Positions 61,047 to 64,000 of a DNA stretch of 64,000 bases are shown piece by piece. Every line of letters begins with the position of its first letter. Within the stretch, counting starts at the first letter, position 1. Source of the DNA: Pseudomonas sp. LS44 (lineage in GTDB: Bacteria; Pseudomonadota; Gammaproteobacteria; Pseudomonadales; Pseudomonadaceae). The notes below the pieces were generated by a model that was given only the letters and a program-made list of their open reading frames with translations, did no database searches and was not told the origin of the DNA. The translations under genes and the position numbers were made by a program. The stretch lies in contig NZ_CP102830.1 of NCBI RefSeq assembly GCF_024730785.1, positions 4,006,001 to 4,070,000 on the forward strand, read 5' to 3'.

Positions 61047-61976
61047 ATGAGCAAAAAGATCAAATGCGCCCTGATCGGGCCCGGCAATATCGGCACCGAT
61101 CTGCTCTACAAACTCAAGCGCAGCGAGGTGCTGGAGCCGGTCTGGATGGTGGGCATCGACGCCACTTCCGAAGGCCTGGCCCGCGCCCGTGAACTGGGCC
61201 TGAAGACCACCAGCGACGGCGTCGACGGCCTGCTGCCACACGTGCTCGAAGACGGTATCCAGATCGCCTTCGACGCCACCTCGGCCTATGTCCACGCCGA
61301 GAACAGCCGCAAGCTCAATGAGCTGGGCGTGCTGATGATCGACCTCACCCCGGCCGCCATCGGCCCGTACTGCGTACCGCCGGTCAACCTCAAGCAGAAC
61401 CTCAGCCTCGGCGCGATGAACGTCAACATGGTCACCTGCGGTGGCCAAGCCACCATTCCACTGGTGGCGGCCGTCTCCAGTGTGCAGCCGGTGGCCTATG
61501 CCGAGATCATCGCCACCGCCGCCTCCAAGTCGGTCGGCCCGGGCACACGCAAGAACATCGACGAGTTCACCCGCACCACCTCGGCGGCAGTCGAGAAAGT
61601 CGGCGGGGCGAAAAAAGGCAAGGCGATCATCATCATCAACCCGGCCGAGCCGCCGTTGATCATGCGTGACACCGTGCATTGCCTGACCGAGTCCGAGCCG
61701 GACCAGGCCGCCATCAGCGCCGCCATCCTGGCGATGATCGAGCAGGTGCAGAAGTACGTGCCCGGCTACAAGCTGGTCAACGGCCCGGTGTTCGACGGCA
61801 ACCGCGTGTCAATCTTCATGGAGGTCGAAGGCCTCGGTGACTACCTGCCGAAATACGCCGGCAACCTCGACATCATGACCGCCGCCGCCGCGCGCACCGC
61901 CGAGATGTTCGCCGAGGAAATCCTCAAGGGCGACCTGACGCTCAGCGCCAGCGCCCCCCAACCCGCCATCGCCTAA
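61047..61976 (+). CDS. tesF: Acylating acetaldehyde/propanal dehydrogenase (TesF/HsaG type)
   Basis: This 309-aa protein has the NAD site [11 protein letters not shown] (9-19) and the catalytic Cys131 in MVTCGGQAT, as in DmpF/BphJ. It converts the aldehyde made by its partner aldolase to acyl-CoA with NAD and CoA. In the steroid pathway the aldehyde is propanal, giving propionyl-CoA. The enzyme normally forms a channelling complex with the aldolase encoded 10 bp downstream. GAGAG lies 7 bases before the ATG. Confidence 0.9.
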   Translation: MSKKIKCALIGPGNIGTDLLYKLKRSEVLEPVWMVGIDATSEGLARARELGLKTTSDGVDGLLPHVLEDGIQIAFDATSAYVHAENSRKLNELGVLMIDLTPAAIGPYCVPPVNLKQNLSLGAMNVNMVTCGGQATIPLVAAVSSVQPVAYAEIIATAASKSVGPGTRKNIDEFTRTTSAAVEKVGGAKKGKAIIIINPAEPPLIMRDTVHCLTESEPDQAAISAAILAMIEQVQKYVPGYKLVNGPVFDGNRVSIFMEVEGLGDYLPKYAGNLDIMTAAAARTAEMFAEEILKGDLTLSASAPQPAIA

Positions 61977-61986
61977 GGAGCACCCC

Positions 61987-63015
61987 ATGGACCTTCACGG
62001 TAAGAAAATCACCGTCCACGACATGTGCCTGCGCGACGGCATGCACCCCAAACGCCACCAGATCAGCCTGCAGCAGATGAAAGACATCGCCTGCGGCCTG
62101 GACGCCGCCGGCGTCCCGCTGATCGAAGTGACCCACGGCGACGGCCTGGGCGGCAGCTCGGTGAACTACGGCTTCCCCGCGCACACCGACGAGCAATACC
62201 TATCGGCGGTGATCCCGCTGATGAAACAGGCCAAGGTCTCGGCCCTGCTGTTGCCGGGCATCGGCACCGTCGATCACCTGCAGATGGCGCATGAGCTGGG
62301 GGTCAACACCATCCGTGTCGCCACCCACTGCACCGAGGCGGATGTCTCCGAGCAGCACATCTCCTACGCCCGCAAGCTGGGCATGGACACCGTCGGCTTC
62401 CTGATGATGGCCCACATGAACAGCCCGCAAGGCCTGGTCACCCAGGGCAAACTGATGGAGAGCTACGGCGCCAACTGCATCTACATCACCGACTCGGCCG
62501 GCTACATGCTGCCCCATGACGTCAGCGCACGGATCGCCGCCCTGCGTGAGGTGCTCAAACCGGAGACCGAGATCGGCTTCCACGGCCACCACAACCTGTC
62601 GATGGGCGTCTCCAACTCCATCGCCGCCATCGCCGCCGGGGCCACGCGCATCGACGCCGCCTGCGCGGGCCTGGGTGCCGGTGCCGGCAACACGCCGATG
62701 GAAGTGCTGGTGGCGGTCTGCGACCGCATGGGCATCGAAACCGGCGTCAGCGTATTCGGCATTCAGGATGTCGCCGAAGACCTGGTGGTGCCGATCATGG
62801 ACTTCCCCATCCGCAGCGACCGCGACGCCCTGACCATGGGCTATGCCGGGGTCTACGGTTCGTTCCTGCTGTTCGCCAAGCGCGCGGAGAAGAAGTACGG
62901 CGTGTCGGCGCGGGAAATCCTCGTCGAGATGGGCCGCCGCGGCATGGTCGGCGGTCAGGAAGACATGATCGAAGACACCGCCATGACCTTGGCCAAACAG
63001 CGCGCCAGCGCTTAA
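61987..63015 (+). CDS. tesG: 4-hydroxy-2-oxohexanoate/oxovalerate aldolase (TesG/HsaF type)
   Basis: This 342-aa DmpG/BphI-like class II aldolase has Arg16, Asp17 and His20 in [10 protein letters not shown] and the metal ligands in [11 protein letters not shown]. The C-terminal half forms the communication domain that binds the dehydrogenase. It cleaves 4-hydroxy-2-oxo acids to pyruvate and an aldehyde (propanal in steroid catabolism), channelled to TesF. AAGGAG lies 6 bases before the ATG, giving stronger initiation than its upstream partners. A perfect hairpin follows its stop. Confidence 0.9.
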   Translation: MDLHGKKITVHDMCLRDGMHPKRHQISLQQMKDIACGLDAAGVPLIEVTHGDGLGGSSVNYGFPAHTDEQYLSAVIPLMKQAKVSALLLPGIGTVDHLQMAHELGVNTIRVATHCTEADVSEQHISYARKLGMDTVGFLMMAHMNSPQGLVTQGKLMESYGANCIYITDSAGYMLPHDVSARIAALREVLKPETEIGFHGHHNLSMGVSNSIAAIAAGATRIDAACAGLGAGAGNTPMEVLVAVCDRMGIETGVSVFGIQDVAEDLVVPIMDFPIRSDRDALTMGYAGVYGSFLLFAKRAEKKYGVSAREILVEMGRRGMVGGQEDMIEDTAMTLAKQRASA

Positions 63016-63022
63016 GAGTCGT

Positions 63023-63050
63023 GCCCGGTTCGAGTCACCTCGAACCGGGC
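63023..63050. terminator. Perfect 12-bp hairpin after tesG
   Basis: GCCCGGTTCGAG-TCAC-CTCGAACCGGGC is a perfect stem with a 4-base loop, 7 bp after the stop codon and 15 bp before the MFS start. There is no T-tract, so it may stabilise the upstream mRNA end or give partial termination rather than full stop. Confidence 0.55.
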
Positions 63051-63065
63051 GCCAAGGAATTCCCT

Positions 63066-64000
63066 ATGTCCAGCGCGCAATCCGCGACCGCCGGCTGGCG
63101 CAGCCATGGCTTGCTGTGCCTGATTGCCATGGTCTTTGCCGACAACTTCGTCGGGCGGCAGATCCTGGCGGTCATGATCGAGCCGATCAAGCTCGAGTTC
63201 GGCGTCGGCGACACGGCAATGGGCTTGATTTCCGGGCTGGCCTTCGCGGCGGTATACGCCGTGCTCGCCCTGCCGGCCGGCCGCCTGGCCGATCGCATGC
63301 CGCGCACTCGCCTGCTGGCCATGTCCTGCCTGCTGTGGGCCCTGGCTACCATGGCCTGCGGCCTGGCCGGCAGCTTCCTGGTGCTGGCCGTCGCGCGGAT
63401 GCTCGTGGCAGTGAGCGAGTCGCCGACCACTTCGGCGTCGATGTCGATCATCGCCGACCTATATCCCCCCCATCGACGCTCGTTCGCCATCAGTTGTTTC
63501 ACCGCTGCACCGACCTTCTCCGCCATCATCGGCCTGAGTGTCGGCGCCTGGGTGGTCGACAACTATGGTTGGCGCACGGCATTTATTGCCATCGGCCTGC
63601 CCGCGCTGCTGTTTTCCAGCCTGCTGGCGTTCATGGTCCGTGAGCCCGCGCGTGGCCGCTGGGATTTGGCCAACGCCCATGCGGCGCACCCGCTGCAAGG
63701 CATGGCCAGTGAAGCGGGCAACCTCTGGGCCATGCCCGCCTACCGCTGCCTGATTCTCGCCTGCGGCCTGACCACCCTCAGCTCCTATGCCATCGGCATG
63801 TGGAACACCAGCTTTCTGGTGCGCTCCCATGATCTGTCGCTACAACATGCGGGATTGCTGGCCGGGGTGATTTGCGGCACCACCGCCGGTATCGGCGGGC
63901 TGTTCAGTGGCTGGCTGAGCGATCATCTGACGCAACGCAATCGCCATTGGCAAATCGGCATTCCGGTAATTGGACACCTGACCGCCATCGCGGCATTGAC
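63066..64000 (+). CDS. MFS transporter, Spinster-like (cut by window edge)
   Basis: The reading frame from the ATG at 63066 (AAGGA 7 bases upstream) is open to the end of the window, 311 codons. It encodes at least eight hydrophobic segments, ADNFVGRQILAVMIEPIKLEF near the N-terminus, GRLADRMPRTRLL as loop 2-3, and DLYPPHRRSFAIS. It is homologous along its length to the carrier at 14390-15724. Position after tesG suggests a steroid or intermediate carrier co-expressed with the ring-A pathway. The C-terminal third is outside the window. Confidence 0.85.
   Translation, partial: MSSAQSATAGWRSHGLLCLIAMVFADNFVGRQILAVMIEPIKLEFGVGDTAMGLISGLAFAAVYAVLALPAGRLADRMPRTRLLAMSCLLWALATMACGLAGSFLVLAVARMLVAVSESPTTSASMSIIADLYPPHRRSFAISCFTAAPTFSAIIGLSVGAWVVDNYGWRTAFIAIGLPALLFSSLLAFMVREPARGRWDLANAHAAHPLQGMASEAGNLWAMPAYRCLILACGLTTLSSYAIGMWNTSFLVRSHDLSLQHAGLLAGVICGTTAGIGGLFSGWLSDHLTQRNRHWQIGIPVIGHLTAIAAL

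Noticed and set aside
1..64000. tRNA, rRNA or transposase genes
   Set aside because: I looked for cloverleaf-like segments, rRNA signatures and DDE-type proteins and saw none; the mobile sequences present are all non-coding.

Overview
The window looks like part of a Pseudomonas (gammaproteobacterial) chromosome. The sequence is GC-rich, Shine-Dalgarno sites are strong, and there is a Pseudomonas-type REP (TGTAGGAGCG with its inverted partner near 43.95 kb) plus GTAGGGTGGGTTAGCCG-type intergenic repeats. The content is one large steroid (bile-acid, androgen or sterol type) catabolic region. Present are a 3-ketosteroid delta1-dehydrogenase, a delta4(5alpha)-dehydrogenase-like flavoprotein, a KshB-type reductase, both parts of the HsaAB/TesA-type secosteroid monooxygenase, the TesD-type C-C hydrolase, TesE/TesF/TesG-type enzymes, hydroxysteroid dehydrogenases and a side-chain module laid out like the mycobacterial igr operon. 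No rRNA, tRNA, CRISPR array or transposase gene was seen.

Layout. 1-2.7 kb: tail of an SDR gene, then a phytanoyl-CoA-dioxygenase-like gene divergent from an IclR regulator across an IclR-type operator. 2.8-5.8 kb (minus): SDR, DUF35-MaoC fusion, SCP2-thiolase-like enzyme. 6.1-14.1 kb (minus): two SDRs, SnoaL-like protein, Old Yellow Enzyme homologue, FATP-type acyl-CoA ligase, metallo-beta-lactamase-fold hydrolase, DUF1302 outer-membrane protein, ending at a clear terminator. 14.4-19.0 kb (plus): MFS carrier, TesD-type hydrolase, large FMN/Fe-S/FAD oxidoreductase. 19.4-25 kb (minus): DUF6065 protein, autotransporter, membrane-anchored protein. 25.4-31.7 kb (minus): three DUF1329 paralogues around an alkylsulfatase-like hydrolase. 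32.2-42.9 kb (minus): acyl-CoA ligase, SDR, four acyl-CoA dehydrogenases, Ltp2-like aldolase, ChsH1- and ChsH2-like hydratase subunits, SDR. A divergent enoyl-CoA hydratase follows. 44.2-52.3 kb (minus): acyl-CoA ligase, KshB, 3beta/17beta-HSD-like SDR, two ketosteroid dehydrogenases, HsaA-like oxygenase. 52.7-57.7 kb (minus): Tat-type amidase, chemoreceptor, aldehyde dehydrogenase. 58.4-64 kb (plus): flavin reductase with a MarR-like tail, 7alpha-HSD-like SDR, TesE, TesF, TesG, and a second MFS carrier cut by the window edge.

Inferred division of labour. DUF1302, DUF1329 and MFS proteins would handle uptake. Ligases, dehydrogenases, hydratases and aldolases would shorten the side chain. KstD and Ksh would open ring B, HsaAB would hydroxylate ring A, and TesD-E-F-G would turn the ring-A fragment into central metabolites. 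The ring-cleaving extradiol dioxygenase (TesC/HsaC), KshA and the C/D-ring genes are not in the window.

The most notable new observation is a 19-bp box, consensus roughly CTAGTCnnnnnGGACGATG. It occurs at ten places, always 59-105 bp before the first gene of a catabolic transcription unit and always with the same 5-bp spacer. It probably defines a regulon. Other points are the triplicated DUF1329 genes with a ligase-tail remnant, and small inverted-repeat elements inserted next to these boxes.
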